Counted from the first letter of the stretch, positions 46,000 through 57,340 are shown. The stretch: DNA of 64,000 nt from Leptobrachium leishanense (GCA_009667805.1 CM019063.1:355222942-355286941); one strand, 5' to 3'. Made by a program: numbers and translations. Notes: a model not told the origin generated them from the sequence alone.

Positions 46000-48102
46000 T
46001 AAATGCCAGCTTAGCAAAATTACTCGCATTGCAACTGCTGCCTTTCCAGCTGGTGGACTCTGCTCCCTTCCGTGAATTTGCTGAATGCGCTGTACCACAG
46101 TGGCAGGTTCCAAAACGCCATTACTTTCCACGCAAGGCCATTCCAGCACTATACCAGCACATGGAAGACAATGTTATCGAGTCATTGGGAAAGGCAGTCA
46201 GCAGCAAGGTGCATGTGACTTTAGACACGTGGTCCAGCAAGCATGGACAGGGTGGTTACATTTCCTTCACGGCACACTGGGTAACTCTGATTGCAGCTGG
46301 GAGGGATCCAAGACGGGGCTCTGTGCTGGAGCTTGTTCATCCACCACGCCTCCAGAAAGCTGCTTGTATGAGGTTTGTCTGCTCCACCATCACCACCTCT
46401 TCCTCCTCCTCCTCCTCCTTCTCTGTCTCTGGCGAAGTGGCAGGTAAACCGACGCCTAACAGGGTCTACGCAATGGCTCAAGCAAAAAGATGCCATATTG
46501 TGCTTGAGCTGGTTTGTTTAGGGGACAGGAGCCACTCCGGGTCAGAAATTTTGTCAGCTCTGCAGGGGCAGGTGCAGAGATGGTTAACACCATGCCAGCT
46601 TGAGCTGGGAATGATCGTCTGCGATAATGGCAGCAACCTTCTCTCCGCCCTACGCAAGAGTAAATTGACGCATGTACCATGCCTAGCACACGTCCTAAAT
46701 CTGGTGGTACAGCGTTTCCTAACCAAGTACCCAGGGCTGCCAGAGCTTCTCATCCAGGCCAGAAAAGTCTGCAGCCACTTCAGACTTTCATTCCCAGCAA
46801 GCGTTCGCCTGGCAGAAATTCAAAGAGAATTCTACCTTCCCACAAACCGTCTGATCTGTGACATGCCCATCAGGTGGACCTCGACATTAGCAATGCTGCA
46901 GCGTCTGCACAAGCAGCAGAGGGCCATCAACGAGTACCTGTGTGAGTATGGCACAAGGACAGGTTCAGGTCAACTTGGTTCCCCCCCCCCCGCAGTGGCT
47001 GATGATCAAGGATGCATGCACTGTACTGTCACCATTTGAGGAGGCAACGAGGATGGTGAGCAGGGACAGTGCATGCATCAGTGACACAATTCCTTTAGTG
47101 TTCCTGCTGGAGCACACTCTGCTGGGAATTATAGATGTGGATCTAGAGGCAGAGCAGCGGGAGGAAGAGGAAGCCTTCCCTAGCTCTCAAGGCCCCAGTC
47201 TTTCCGCAGACAGCATTCCAGCGGGTCCTACTCAGATCAGACAGGAGGAGGATGAGTTGGAGGAGGACTATTTAAGTAGTGGGGGCATTGAAGGTGGGGA
47301 TTCCTCAAGGCAGGGTTTTGTGTGCCCAGAAACAGAAGGGCTTGTTCGTGGCTGGGAGGAGGAAGTGCACGATACGGTCATCCTCATTGACCAGGAAGAC
47401 TCGGCAGCTAATGCCACCTCCAACGTACGCTGCATGGGCTTCCTAATGATGCAAAGCCTGCTAAAGGACCCCAGGATTCGTGCTATCAAGGAGAGGGATC
47501 ATTACTGGTTGGCAACCCTTCTTGATCCACGATACAAGGGTAAAGTTGCAGAGCTCATCCTGCCAGCACAGAGGGAGCACAGGATGACAAAACTTGAGGA
47601 CGCTCTAAAGTGAAACTTGTGTAACACCTTTCCAGGCACTGTTAGATTACCAAGTGCTGACACACGTGCTTCTGAGGCTGCAGGTGATCAGAGGAATAGC
47701 GGTGATGGTCAGGACCGCTTGAGTGATGCATTTTTTAATTTTTTTAGTCCTCGACGCCCAGGGACGTCAAATGTAGGCACCCATTGCCAGCGTCTTCACC
47801 ATATGGTGCAGGACTACCTAGGGGCAAGGGCAGACCTGGATACGTTAGCAGCAGAATATCTGCTGGCTTACTGGGTGTTGAGATTGGATCACTGGCCATA
47901 ATTTAGCCAATATGCTATGCAGCTACTAGGTTGCCCTTCATCTAGCGTGCTTTCCGAAATGACGTTCAGTGCCGCTCCAGGTTTTGTCACAGACAAAAGA
48001 GTGCGTCTGTCCACCGACTCTGTAGACCGGCTGACATTTATAAAAATTAATCAGTCCTGGATCAGCAGCTATCAATCCCCTGATGCTGAAGTAATGGAAT
48101 AG
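46000..48102 (+). pseudogene. hAT transposase catalytic and dimerisation parts (copy 3)
   Basis: RNase-H-like hAT core: VHVTLDTWSSKHGQGGYIS (first Asp), GMIVCDNGSNLLSAL (second Asp), CLAHVLNLVV (the conserved Cys-His pair), and PIRWTSTLAMLQRL. A run of about 12 C at 46980-46992 shifts the frame, a likely slippage site. The next frame (to 47613) has an acidic linker and HYWLATLLDPRYKGKV near the last catalytic block, then stops at TGA 47611-47613. The end (47617-48102) carries NFFSPRRPGTS, YWVLRLDHW with TAA at 47899-47901, and SSSVLSEMTFSAAPG, where copy 2 has SERTFSAAGG. Family role: cut-and-paste transposition with 8-bp target duplications. ZBED-like in type. Confidence 0.9.
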
Positions 48103-48149
48103 ATAGGGGATGTCCTCTTCTGCATTCACAAAACCTACAGCACTGAACT

Positions 48150-48970
48150 CTTCCACAATACCACAAAAGGATTACGGTGTGAAGGCACTTGCTGCCATGA
48201 AAGGCACAATATTTGGCTGCACTGACGCCTGTGCCAGATTTATATCATTTTATTTTTTTGAACCGCAGGGTCCAACCCTGCACTCTTCCACAATACCACA
48301 GAGGGGTTACTGTGTGATGATTCTTGATGACCTGGCATTAAAGGCACAATATCTGGGTGCACTGACGCCCATTAACAGATAAAAAAAATCACTTTTCAAT
48401 ATAGGACCACATGGTCCACCCCTGCACTCTTCCAAAATACCACAGAGGGGTTACTGTATTATGATGGCACTTGCAGGCCTGGCACCAAAAGCACAATATC
48501 TGGGTGCACTGACGCCCATTACCAGATCAAAAAATTTTCAATATAGGACCACATGGTCCACCCCTGCACTCTTCCACAATACTACAGAGGGGTTACTGTA
48601 TGATGCTACTTGATGGCCTGGCATTAAAGGCACAATATCTGGGTGCACTGACGCCCATTAACAGATAAAAAAACACTTTTCAATATAGGACCACATGGTC
48701 CACCCCTGCACTCTTCCACAATACCACAGAGGGGTTACTGTATGATGATGCTTGATGGCCTGGCATTAAAGGCACAATATCTGGGTGCACTGACGCCCAT
48801 TAACAGATAAAAAAACACTTTTCAAAATAGGACCACATGGTCCACCCCTGCACTCTTCCACAATACCACAGAGGGGTTACTGTATGATAGTACTTGCATG
48901 CCTGGCACTAAAGGCACATTTTCTGGGTGCACTGCCATTGACGCCTGTATCAGATTCTTATCCTCAGAGG
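48150..48970 (+). repeat. hAT 3' subterminal tandem array (copy 3)
   Basis: About five units of the same ~140-bp repeat as at 19630-21480 (CCACATGGTCCACCCCTGCA, CACAATACCACAGAGGGG, GGGTGCACTGACGCCCATTA). Unit number differs from copy 2 (about 13). Confidence 0.85.
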
Positions 48971-49585
48971 GGCTACGGTGTGACGGCACTGTTGCCAACG
49001 CTAAAAGCCCAATTTTAAAGCACCTATTGTTACTTTCATCCAAAGCCTGCATAGGTTTCACAATAATTTAGCCAAAAAAAACCACTAAACATTTTCTGCG
49101 CGTCCTAAAATGTCTTTTCATACAGGCTGCCACCCAAAGCAGTTGTTTATGGATAGATTAAAGGAAAAGCATTTACCGTCATAAGAAACGTCATTTCTTT
49201 GTTTTTAAGTGTTTCTATACATCCTAGAAATCCGCCACTTCACGGGCAGGTTATGGGGACCTCCTAGGCACAATATTTGAAGGAATTTTTCATTTTTATT
49301 TTTATCCCTTATTTCATGGAAAACTCACTGTCCCTTTAAAAACTTTTTTTACAAACTTTTTGTCCTTGTTTCCTGTCCCCCAGGGCACTACCCGGACCCC
49401 CATACACCTTTTATGGCAAATATGTAGCATATATGCCCTCTTGGAGAGCACTCTAAAAAAAATGAATTTTCAGCCCCATTGACTTGCATGGGGGTTCGGG
49501 TTCGGGTTCGGTCCCGAACAAATGGGAAGTTCGCTTCGGGCGCGAACCGAACTCGGGGAGTGTTCGGCTCATCCATACTAAAGAC

Positions 49586-49923
49586 CTCTATAAACGTCAA
49601 TGGAGACAAGTACAAAGCCTTGCCGATACCTTTTGGGACAGGTGGAAGACCTTACAACCAAGAAGAAAATGGCAAACCACCAAACCTAATCTTAAACCTG
49701 GCGACATTGTGCTTATGAAAGATCACCAGTCGCACAGAAACGAGTGGCCTTTAGGTCTGATTACGAAAACACTCCCGAGTGATGATGGAAAGTTCCGTAA
49801 AGCCGAAGTCAAGATATACAAGCAGAATGAGACCAAGTTATTTCTCAGACCAGTAACTGAACTCATTTTATTGTTTTCTTCAGAAGACTCCGTTGGTGGT
49901 GTCTACCGACACCAAGCGTGGAG
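49586..49923 (+). pseudogene. BEL-1 Pol C-terminus (DUF5641-like)
   Basis: Continues the BEL-1 frame after hAT-3: QWRQVQSLADTFWDRWKTLQ, PNLKPGDIVLMKDHQSHRNE, and RPVTELILLFSSED. Compared with BEL-2 it lacks about five residues before LQPRRKW. It ends just before the 3' LTR, with the short purine-rich GCGTGGAG ahead of 49924. Confidence 0.88.
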
Positions 49924-50517
49924 TGTGCTGCCTTCAGAGCAGAAATGTAATGTGTTTAGAGACGCCATCTAGTGGCCGTTTATTTTTACAGCACCCTGGT
50001 ATTCAGCCTTCCCAGAATTCCTATAGGCTAAGTCCCTCACTATTACAGGGGATTGTGGGAGAGAGGCCACCACTTCCTTCACCACAGGAGCTGGAAGGAA
50101 CACCTCATTACAATCTCTTCCCCTATTGAAAGCATCGTCGGTAAGGTTATGTTCTACATTCCTCCCAGTCACCTTACAGTTTCCCTCAGCTTAGAAGCAC
50201 CTTATGTGCTGTAAATTTGTAAACCCTTACATTGCAGCCAGCTGCTTTTCATGTAGTTTTAGTCCGGCCTAGTTATAAAACCCCCACGTTTTATATGGAC
50301 ACATCCTGTCTTGTATTATTATCTATGTAAAACACGTATATATTCTGTATCTTTATATCGTATATTTCTGTTTTCCTATAGTTTTACCACATTCCTACAA
50401 CGGGTTAATAAAACCTCCAGACTGCAAACCGGTCCCGTTCATTGACTCGTAGGAGAGGTTTACCTGCCTGTTAAGCTGCACATAGACCCCGGGGGTACGT
50501 GGAGTGGGGACAGGACA
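49924..50517 (+). repeat. BEL-1 3' LTR
   Basis: 594 bp, same ends as 30107-30716. The right flank GGTAC (50518-50522) matches the left flank. Confidence 0.93.
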
Positions 50518-51508
50518 GGTACCTAGAAATCAATGGGTTAATTCAAGGGAAAATGTGCCTAGACAGGAAGCGACCCGAGGTAGGACTGAATCTGATGAAT
50601 CAGATAATGCGCAAGCTTCGTCCCCAAGGACGAATAGAAAGCGGAGATATAATGTATGCCAGCATATCAGCCAAATGCAGGATAATTTCCGTGTGCTGAC
50701 AGAAAAACTATATCAGAGCACTCAGTTGATGAATGGAAATAATCCAAATCAAATTGTAAATGATCCAACACCTGCAGCTCCGCCATACCAGTGACTAGAT
50801 GATGATTCTGATGAAATAACCAGTGTCCATGACAATGTACCAGAAAGTGATGATGAAATGGTTAATACAAATGTTTGTATGGTTGATGATTTAACCCCTT
50901 CCCTGCCAAGAGAAGGACAATGTATTTTATCTCTCCAGTCTAAGTGCGAGCAATCTGAGAAGACTGAATCCGACACGGACAGCACAGTTGCTGGTAAAAG
51001 CATTCCTAAAGGAAAGACTGCGGGTAAAATCTGTACGAAACCTAATTTCATATCTCACTCTAAATTTCTGTGTAAATTGCATTGAATTGAAGACCGATAT
51101 TATGTGAATGTAGAATTACAGGATAATTTACCACAGAATATAATGTCCCTGCTAGACACAGGAAGCCAAGTTACCTTGGTATCATCTAATTATTTTGATC
51201 AGGTCCAAGAACTGTCCACCAGGAAGCCTAGATTAGACTAATAATACTAATCTAGTGAGTGTGAGTGGCACATCTCTGAAAGTTCTGGGCATAGCTAAAT
51301 TGGATTTTAAATTGGGGAATAAAGTAATTCGGAATGCAATGCTTATCATGGATCTGCCCCAAAATTGCCTAATTATTGGAATGGACCTTCTTAAAAGGTT
51401 AAATCCAATCATTGACAAAGAGATGTCAATGACAAGTGGTACTATGGACCGTAACTGAATAATACACAGCCCGAGGGATATGTTTGACACCAAAAAACAC
51501 GAAAGATA
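50518..51508 (+). pseudogene. Element D: Gag end and retropepsin-like protease
   Basis: The D frame continues from 30106 across BEL-1. 50523-50793 is Asn/Gln/Arg-rich Gag tail ending in TGA; 50794-51085 is acidic. A retropepsin-like segment follows: LLDTGSQVTLVSS (active-site DTG) at about 51150-51190, a TAG near 51236, then CLIIGMDLLKRL (the second conserved block) near 51365-51400. Stops and frame breaks make it inactive. The context (Gag then protease) fits a retrovirus-like element. I could not find RT sequence of D in the window. Confidence 0.6.
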
Positions 51509-52301
51509 GAAAAGTAACCCTTTAGGCAAGCGGAGTGCACATTTCTGTGTGGTACATCAGCTTATCTGCCAATAATTTTAACAGTATATTGATGCATGCA
51601 TGTCAAATTGGCAAAAAAATATTTTTGCATAAAAAACTGACTGATTTAGCTGAATTTTCAGCGAAAAACGTCTCAGCGGCACTATTAGTGCTTTTATTCT
51701 AATTCATTTTGTTTTAAGAATAAATTCTTGCTTTTAAACCCATCAGAGGGTGGATTTTTTTATTTTCCCTTTTTCCACTGATGATCTGACTGGGCTGGCG
51801 GAGAGTTTCAAAGAGGGCTAAGGGTTGCCATAGAACACCCTACAAGCGAGACCCCCTCAGAGCCAGGACAGGGGCTCTGAATTTTGTAAGTACCCCCTAG
51901 GGGAAGAATAGGGGCTGCTACTATTTACTGTGCAATCGTCTTTTCATTTCAATACACCCCACAGGACACCCAGGAGCTCCACCGAGTCTGTTCCTCGTGG
52001 AAGATTCCACCTACATAAAATTTGGGGAACAATAAGAAGACATATGCCAATTTGATACCATCCGTTGTGACTTTTAAGGAGTAGAGGCAACACGTAACTG
52101 AGTGTTTTGAACTTCATGAAACCAGAAGCCTCAATATATATACAGAACATATGCTAAACATACATAGGGACTGTTTTTTACCAAAAATAATTTTATTGCG
52201 AATTTGACATGCATGCATCAATATACTGTTAAAATTATTGGCAGATAAGCTGCTGTACCACACAGAAATGTGCACTCCACGCGCCTAAAGGGTTACTTTT
52301 C
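51509..52301. mobile_element. Inverted-repeat DNA element with ~125-bp ends
   Basis: 793 bp with long inverted ends starting GAAAAGTAACCCTTTAGGC. The ends match for about 125 bp with a handful of differences. TA lies on both sides (51507-51508 and 52302-52303). The inside holds no transposase, so this is a non-autonomous element. Superfamily unclear: TA flanks fit Tc1/mariner, but the long ends and size do not decide it. Confidence 0.82.
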
Positions 52302-52779
52302 TATAAATCCAATCATTGATTTTATCAATGAGGTCATTTGGTCCCAAGTAAATGTTCCAATTAGCTATGATAGATCCCAATCCCATCACGCTCAGCGTAA
52401 CTGCCACGTGATTGAGGAAAGGCCGGACTCTATTGAAGTCCAGTTCAGAAATAGCCAGACACCTAATATCTCTTTCTTAAGGCCAAAGCCCCTGACTCCA
52501 GGTGAGCAGGAGGATAACACCAAATGTGTTCCCCCTCAGAGAATCCGAGATATATGTCTTTAGAATGACGTGCTAATTATTTTACTCCACAAGAGAAAGG
52601 CAGACCCTAATGGGCAGAGTGACCATTCTCAATTCTTAACTGAAATAGAGAAGAGGTATGTTTCCCTAAAACATGTAAATAGTTTAGCTAGAGAAAAAAA
52701 TGGCTAAGCTAAATTTGAGCCAGGAAAATAGCTACATCAGCAGGGAGCTGCTGAATAAGATAGTTAACCTTAAAGTGAT
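52302..52779 (+). pseudogene. Element D: fragment after inverted-repeat insertion
   Basis: Begins with a second copy of the NPIID word already seen at about 51400 (AATCCAATCATTGA at both places), then EVIWSQVNVPISYD, a stop at 52561-52563, and a Lys/Glu-rich stretch with LNLSQENSYISRELL. The frame runs into element E at 52780 and resumes at 56679. No domain named with confidence. Confidence 0.5.
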
Positions 52780-53649
52780 TGTCACGGACCTGACATCTGG
52801 CGCTCCTCAGAGAGCCACAAGGAACTGACTCTGCTCCAATTTTAAAGACCATTTTTCCTTTGTTTCGATTTTGTGTTTAAATACTGTCTGGACAATCTCT
52901 GTATGTTATTACTCATGTGATTTTATGAAGTGTGGTGTATTTAAAATGTATCCTCTATTGTGTGAGTGTAGATTCAGATGTAGAAAACTGTATGTATGAG
53001 ATTTGCTCCAGTCTCCATTTTGCCCAGCCCAGCATGGGTCCAAAGGACAAAGGACCTCATGGCCCCAAGATGGAGGATACAGCAAACCAGCTGATTTGAG
53101 GCTTTTCCAAAACCTCATCTGCCTAATCCCCTGGACAATGGGGGAGCCTGAAAGGGCAAGATAGAGGATACAGCAAACCAGCTGATTGGAGGCTTTTCCA
53201 AGACCTCATTTGCCTAATCTCCTGGACAATGGGGGAGCCTGAAAGGGACCTGATAGGGAACAGGAGGCTGGGAAAGGAGCCAATCAGTGCTGGTTGTGTG
53301 GGTGGGGGAGTTTTTAATCTGTGTGTGTGAAGTTGTATAAATGACCCTGTTGAAACCCCATAAAAGCAGTTCACTGTTTTAAAGCATACAGCCGCGTCTG
53401 GTGTCTTCATTTCAGAGCTACAATCACTATTGCATGAGACACTCAGCGGTCTCCTGCATCACCACTCAACCCAGGAACGGGATCCCCAAGGAAACACCGC
53501 ACCATCTCTCCAGACACCAGACCAACGCCATTTCATCCTCCAGGCCGCTCGAGACGCCGAGTGCCGTGCCACTCGGTAGTCAGGCCGGACGCCATCAAAG
53601 GGGGGGGTCAGATAGAGCAGGACCGCAGGCGGACTTCCATCCCGCCACA
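52780..53649 (+). repeat. Element E 5' LTR with 88-bp tandem duplication
   Basis: 870 bp, TGTCACGGACC to CCCGCCACA. It carries a second, slightly different copy of a stretch starting GAGGATACAGCAAACC (near 53079 and 53166), exactly accounting for its 88-bp excess over the 3' LTR. Confidence 0.9.
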
Positions 53650-53650
53650 C

Positions 53651-53668
53651 TGGTGGCAGCGGTGGGAT
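53651..53668 (+). other. Primer binding site, tRNA-Leu type (element E)
   Basis: TGGTGGCAGCGGTGGGAT one base after the LTR. The complement ATCCCACCGCTGCCACCA matches the 3' end known for some vertebrate tRNA-Leu species plus CCA. Identification is from memory of the tRNA family. Confidence 0.7.
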
Positions 53669-53700
53669 AGCTCTTTGAACCCCCAGAAAAAGCACTCAGC

Positions 53701-55732
53701 ATGGCAGGGTACACCAACTACAAAAAAGACACTCTGCGGGGCATCCTGTAGAGCCGAGGAGGCACCCCGGGCTCAAAGAACAAAAAGGCCTTGGTCAAAG
53801 AACTGCGAGAAATGGACCAGCGAAGAGAGGACACGGGACCCCCGTCCATAAGAGACCGGTTCCAGCGAAGAGTAAGGAGGGCGATGGCCCAGGCCCAGGC
53901 GGATGAACCTGGTAACTGGCAGGACGAGCACTGGTGGAAAGATTTTGTCCGCCAGGAGATGTGGAACGAGGCCATCCAACAGGAGGAGGACTGCCCTGAA
54001 GAAGCCCTTCCCACTTATACGGAGAGGTACGAGCACCAGTGGTACTTACGGGTGCCCTTTTTGGGAGAACAGCCCCGAGAGGAATGGCTGACGGAGCTAG
54101 GCGAACTGGTCCAGAGCGAAATTATACTGGACACCAGCTACAGAGCCCTCCAGTGGTTTATGTCCCAACTAATGCCCAGCACAGCAGACAGCGGCCCAAC
54201 AAAAGGCTTCGACTATGGCAGCACAGGGCTGCTGTATACAAGGTTGGGCAAAGACCCCAGTTTTGGGGACGACACAGAGTGGCAGCTGGAACAACTCCTG
54301 GACCTCCGGTATGAGGAACTGGAAGACCTTGACGATGACCGTGATGCAGAGGAACTGGAGTTCCTGGTTGAGCAGGAATGGGAGCTCGAAAAGGCCTACA
54401 AAAGGCTGTTCGACGATGCTCCACAGCTAGGCCTGAGCCCCATTACCTGGGACTGTCTGGCGGAAGAAGCAGGCAGTCAAGGTGACACAGACGAATTGGA
54501 GACTGAGGCGCTCCCTTGGTTCCCCCTCATGACCGCAGCAGAAGAGGAAGCGCTGGCAACAGGGCGGAGTGCCGCTGGCCTCTGCCCAGACCCGGAGATG
54601 GAGGACGCCATCCTCCCGCAAGACGACACTGTGTCAGTGTCTATCCCCCCAGCTGAAGTGCTGGCGATGGGGCATAGCGCCGATGCCCTCTGCCCACCTT
54701 TCATAATGGTCACATCGGATCCAGGAGAGGATCCCCCCAGGCTGGTTTTCCCGCAGCCCATGACCCCACCGGAGATGGAGGATGCCATCCTCCTGCCAGA
54801 AGACACTTTGTCAGTGTCTATCCCCCCCAGCTGAAGCGCTGGCGACAGGGCAGAGCGCCGCTGGCCTCTGCCCACTCCTCAAGTTGCACCAAGACGACCC
54901 AAGCAAGGATCTCCACAGGCTGCCGGCCCAGCAACGAATGACCCCACCGAGAATGGAGGACACCATTCTCCCGCCCGGAGACACGTCCCCAGCATCTACC
55001 CCTCTGGCCGTTGGCCTCTGCCCACCTTTTTCGGTCCACACAGAAGATTTCGGTGAGGACTCCCAGGGGCTGCCGGCCCCGCAGCCAACGACCCTACCCC
55101 GACTGGAGGAAAACTGTTTCCCGTATATTACACCCGTCCCCCCAGCAGAAGAGCTGGCAACGGGGCAGAGTGCCGCTGGCCTCTGCCCACCACCCAACTT
55201 GTGCCCAGAGGATCCAGGCAAGTTTTTCAAGAAGGTGCTACCCTCCGGACCAATGGCTCCTCTGAGAATGGAGGGTGCCATTCTCCCTCAAGGAGGCACT
55301 TCCCCAGCATCCACCCCCCCAGCAGAAGCGCTGGCTACAGGGCAGAGCATTTCCAACCTCTGCCCACCACCCAACTTGTGCCCAGAGGATCCAGGCAAGT
55401 TTTTCCAGAGGGTGCTACCCTCCCAACCAATGGCTCCCCTGAGAATGGAGGACACCATTCTCCCACAAGGAGGCACTTCCCCAGCATCCATCCCCCCAGC
55501 AGAAGCGCTGGCTATCGGGCAGAGCATTTCCAACCTCTGCCCATCCTCCCAACCCTTTAGGCTGGAGGCCTCTTGCCTAACCTATTCAGTGCAGTTGGGA
55601 CACGTTCCCCCCGGGTTATTGATACCCTGGGAGAAGGTACAGGCGGTACCTCTCCCCAACAGCGAGACACTTCCCCAGGAGGGGACACCAACAAAGGATT
55701 ACACCAGCGACACACCGGGCCCCAGAGTATAG
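53701..55732 (+). pseudogene. Element E ORF: SAP-like head and 59-residue Pro-rich repeats
   Basis: ATG at 53701. The head reads YKKDTLRGIL, stop, SRGGTPGSKNKKALVKELRE: Leu spacing and the GxxGxKxxLVxxL pattern resemble a SAP DNA-binding motif, as in Gag heads of some vertebrate LTR elements. A TAG at 53749-53751 interrupts it. 53791-54530 is a charged, Trp/Glu-rich region (Gag-like in size; no zinc knuckle). From about 54534 to 55560 come seven copies (one partial) of a Pro-rich unit containing ALATGQS..GLCP, PEDPGKFF and PMAPLRMED. Later copies are 177 bp (59 codons) apart. A run of seven C at 54822-54828 where the sister unit has six causes a +1 frameshift; the frame then stays open to 55732. 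I do not recognise the protein. A structural or packaging role is only a guess. Confidence 0.72.
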
Positions 55733-55896
55733 GGCACCCTCGGACAGCGGGCCAGCCCACAAGGACAAGTGGAGAAACCCAGGGGCTCGCCTCCTACCCA
55801 CAGACTACGGGCCACACAAAGACTACTCCGACAGCCCCGAGTCGACCCGTTTGTGGGTCCAACTGTGTCTGTTGGACTCTTTTGGGAGAAAAGTAA

Positions 55897-56678
55897 TGTC
55901 ACGGACCTGACATCTGGCGCTCCTCAGAGAGCCACAAGGAACTGACTCTGCTCCAATTTTAAAGACCATTTTTCCTTTGTTTCGATTTTGCGTTTAAATA
56001 CTGTCTGGACAATCTCTGTATGTTATTACTCATGTGATTTTATGAAGTGTGGTGTATTTAAAATGTATCCTCTATTGTGTGAGTGTAGATTCAGATGTAG
56101 AAAACTGTATGTATGTGATTTGCTCCAGTCTCCATTTTGCCCAGCCCAGCATGGGTCCAAAGGACAAAGGACCTTATGGCCCCAAGATGGAGGATACAGC
56201 AAACCATCTGATTTGAGGCTTTTCCAAGACCTCATCTGCCTAATCCCCTGGACAATGGGGGAGCCTGAAAGGGACCTGATCGGGAACAGGAGGCTGGGAA
56301 AGGAGCCAATCAGTGCTGGTTGTGTGGGTGGGGGAGTTTTTAATCTGTGTGTGTGAAGTTGTATAAATGACCCTGTTGAAACCAACCCCATAAAAGCAGT
56401 TCACTGTTTTAAAGCATACAGCCGCGTCTGGTGTCTTCATTTCAGAGCTACAATCACTATTGCAGGAGACACTCAGCAGTCTCCTGCATCACCACTCAAC
56501 CCAGGAACGGGATCCCCAAGGCAACACCGCACCATCTCTCCAGACGCCGGACCAACGCCATTTCATCCTCCGGGCCGCTCGAGACACCGAGTGCCGTGCC
56601 ACTCGGTAGTCGGGCCGGACGCCATCAAAGGGGGGGTCAGATAGAGCAGGACCGCAGGCGGCCTTCCATCCCGCCACA
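55897..56678 (+). repeat. Element E 3' LTR
   Basis: 782 bp with the same ends as the 5' LTR but without the 88-bp duplication. Confidence 0.92.
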
Positions 56679-56962
56679 GTGATCAGATACCCAAATCTAC
56701 AAGATGAGTGGATAACAGATCTAGATAATGACGGAGACAGTCATAATGTCATTGGAAAATGTATGTTATCTATTTCTATTGGGAATAAAACTGCCACACA
56801 TTTATTTTTGGTCCTAAATGAACCCGGGTATCAGATTTATGTAGGTAACGATATAGTTCATCGTTTTGCCATGCAAGTGGATCTGATTAATTCCCATATA
56901 TGGACTAGACTAAAAGAAAACCCCTGTGAATTCCAGGATGAAGATAAAGCTCTTAAGTCATG
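56679..56962 (+). pseudogene. Element D: second protease-like fragment
   Basis: Frame continues from 52779 across element E (…NLKV then IRYPNLQDEWITD). GKCMLSISIGNKTATHLFLV and IYVGNDIVHRFAMQVDL have the shape of a retropepsin C-terminal half (hydrophobic strands, then G-N-D near the second conserved block), but there is no D-T/S-G here. It ends at element F (56963) and resumes at 61354. Confidence 0.5.
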
Positions 56963-57340
56963 TGTAATGGAGTGGACATTGTCACATGAACACCACAGCA
57001 GGGTCAATGTTTCATCAAGCAGTCTTTATTCCTTGTAGCATAGGTGTATACAGGCAAAGCTGCTTGGTTCAACTAAATAAACAAAAGAAGAAAAACCTTT
57101 CTCTTCTATCCAGCAATCAATATAACAGTAACAAAAGATTGTGTCCTCAAATCACATGCCTTTAGGAGCTGTGTCTGTCTGAGGGGAGATCCACCAAAAA
57201 TGAACCTCCTGTGCCTGTATAGGCGTGTCTCTTTTAAAGCCCCAGCAATCACAACATCAAGCCATTGTGTGTGTTGCTGGGCTGATCAACCCTGCCAAGT
57301 TAACCCTTTCCTCAGGGAACCTTATATACACCCCATCACA
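56963..57340 (-). repeat. Element F 3' LTR
   Basis: 378 bp; on the plus strand it runs from TGTAATGGAGTGG to ACCCCATCACA. Only a few differences from 60976-61353 by eye. Confidence 0.92.

Larger units (their letters stand above)
42171..49577 (+). mobile_element. hAT element copy 3, complete
   Basis: 7407 bp from TAGGGATGAGC to GGCTCATCCATA with a clean 8-bp target duplication CTAAAGAC (42163-42170 and 49578-49585) in BEL-1 integrase. This copy gives the most complete view of the family: GTTCG-rich ends, promoter, 5' array, BED-type transposase, 3' array. A Tc1 element sits inside at 44383-45999. One base at the right end (CATCCATA for CATCCCTA) breaks terminal symmetry. Confidence 0.95.
30107..50517 (+). 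mobile_element. BEL/Pao LTR retrotransposon BEL-1 (split)
   Basis: Two LTRs (30107-30716 and 49924-50517) are flanked by the 5-bp duplication GGTAC (30102-30106 and 50518-50522). The internal order gag, protease, RT, RNase H, integrase, DUF5641 is that of BEL/Pao. The element is interrupted by BEL-2 at 35262-41178 and by hAT-3 at 42171-49577, so its own length is about 7.1 kb. LTRs differ at roughly a dozen positions and two indels by eye, making it clearly older than BEL-2. It lies inside element D, whose frame continues across the insertion. Confidence 0.95.
52780..56678 (+). mobile_element. Element E: LTR retroelement with Pro-rich repeat ORF, no pol
   Basis: 3899 bp with LTRs 52780-53649 and 55897-56678 and a 5-bp duplication GTGAT (52775-52779 and 56679-56683). 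It has a primer site TGGTGGCAGCGGTGGGAT at 53651-53668, complementary to a tRNA-Leu type 3' end, and a purine tract GGGAGAAAAG before the 3' LTR. The inside encodes one degraded ORF only, with no protease, RT or integrase, so it must have been copied by proteins from another element. Element F uses the identical primer site. Confidence 0.9.

Noticed and set aside
54477..55902. Minus-strand ORFs opposite element E repeats
   Set aside because: Antisense of the Pro-rich repeat; the plus-strand frame fits the element's orientation, primer site and start codon.
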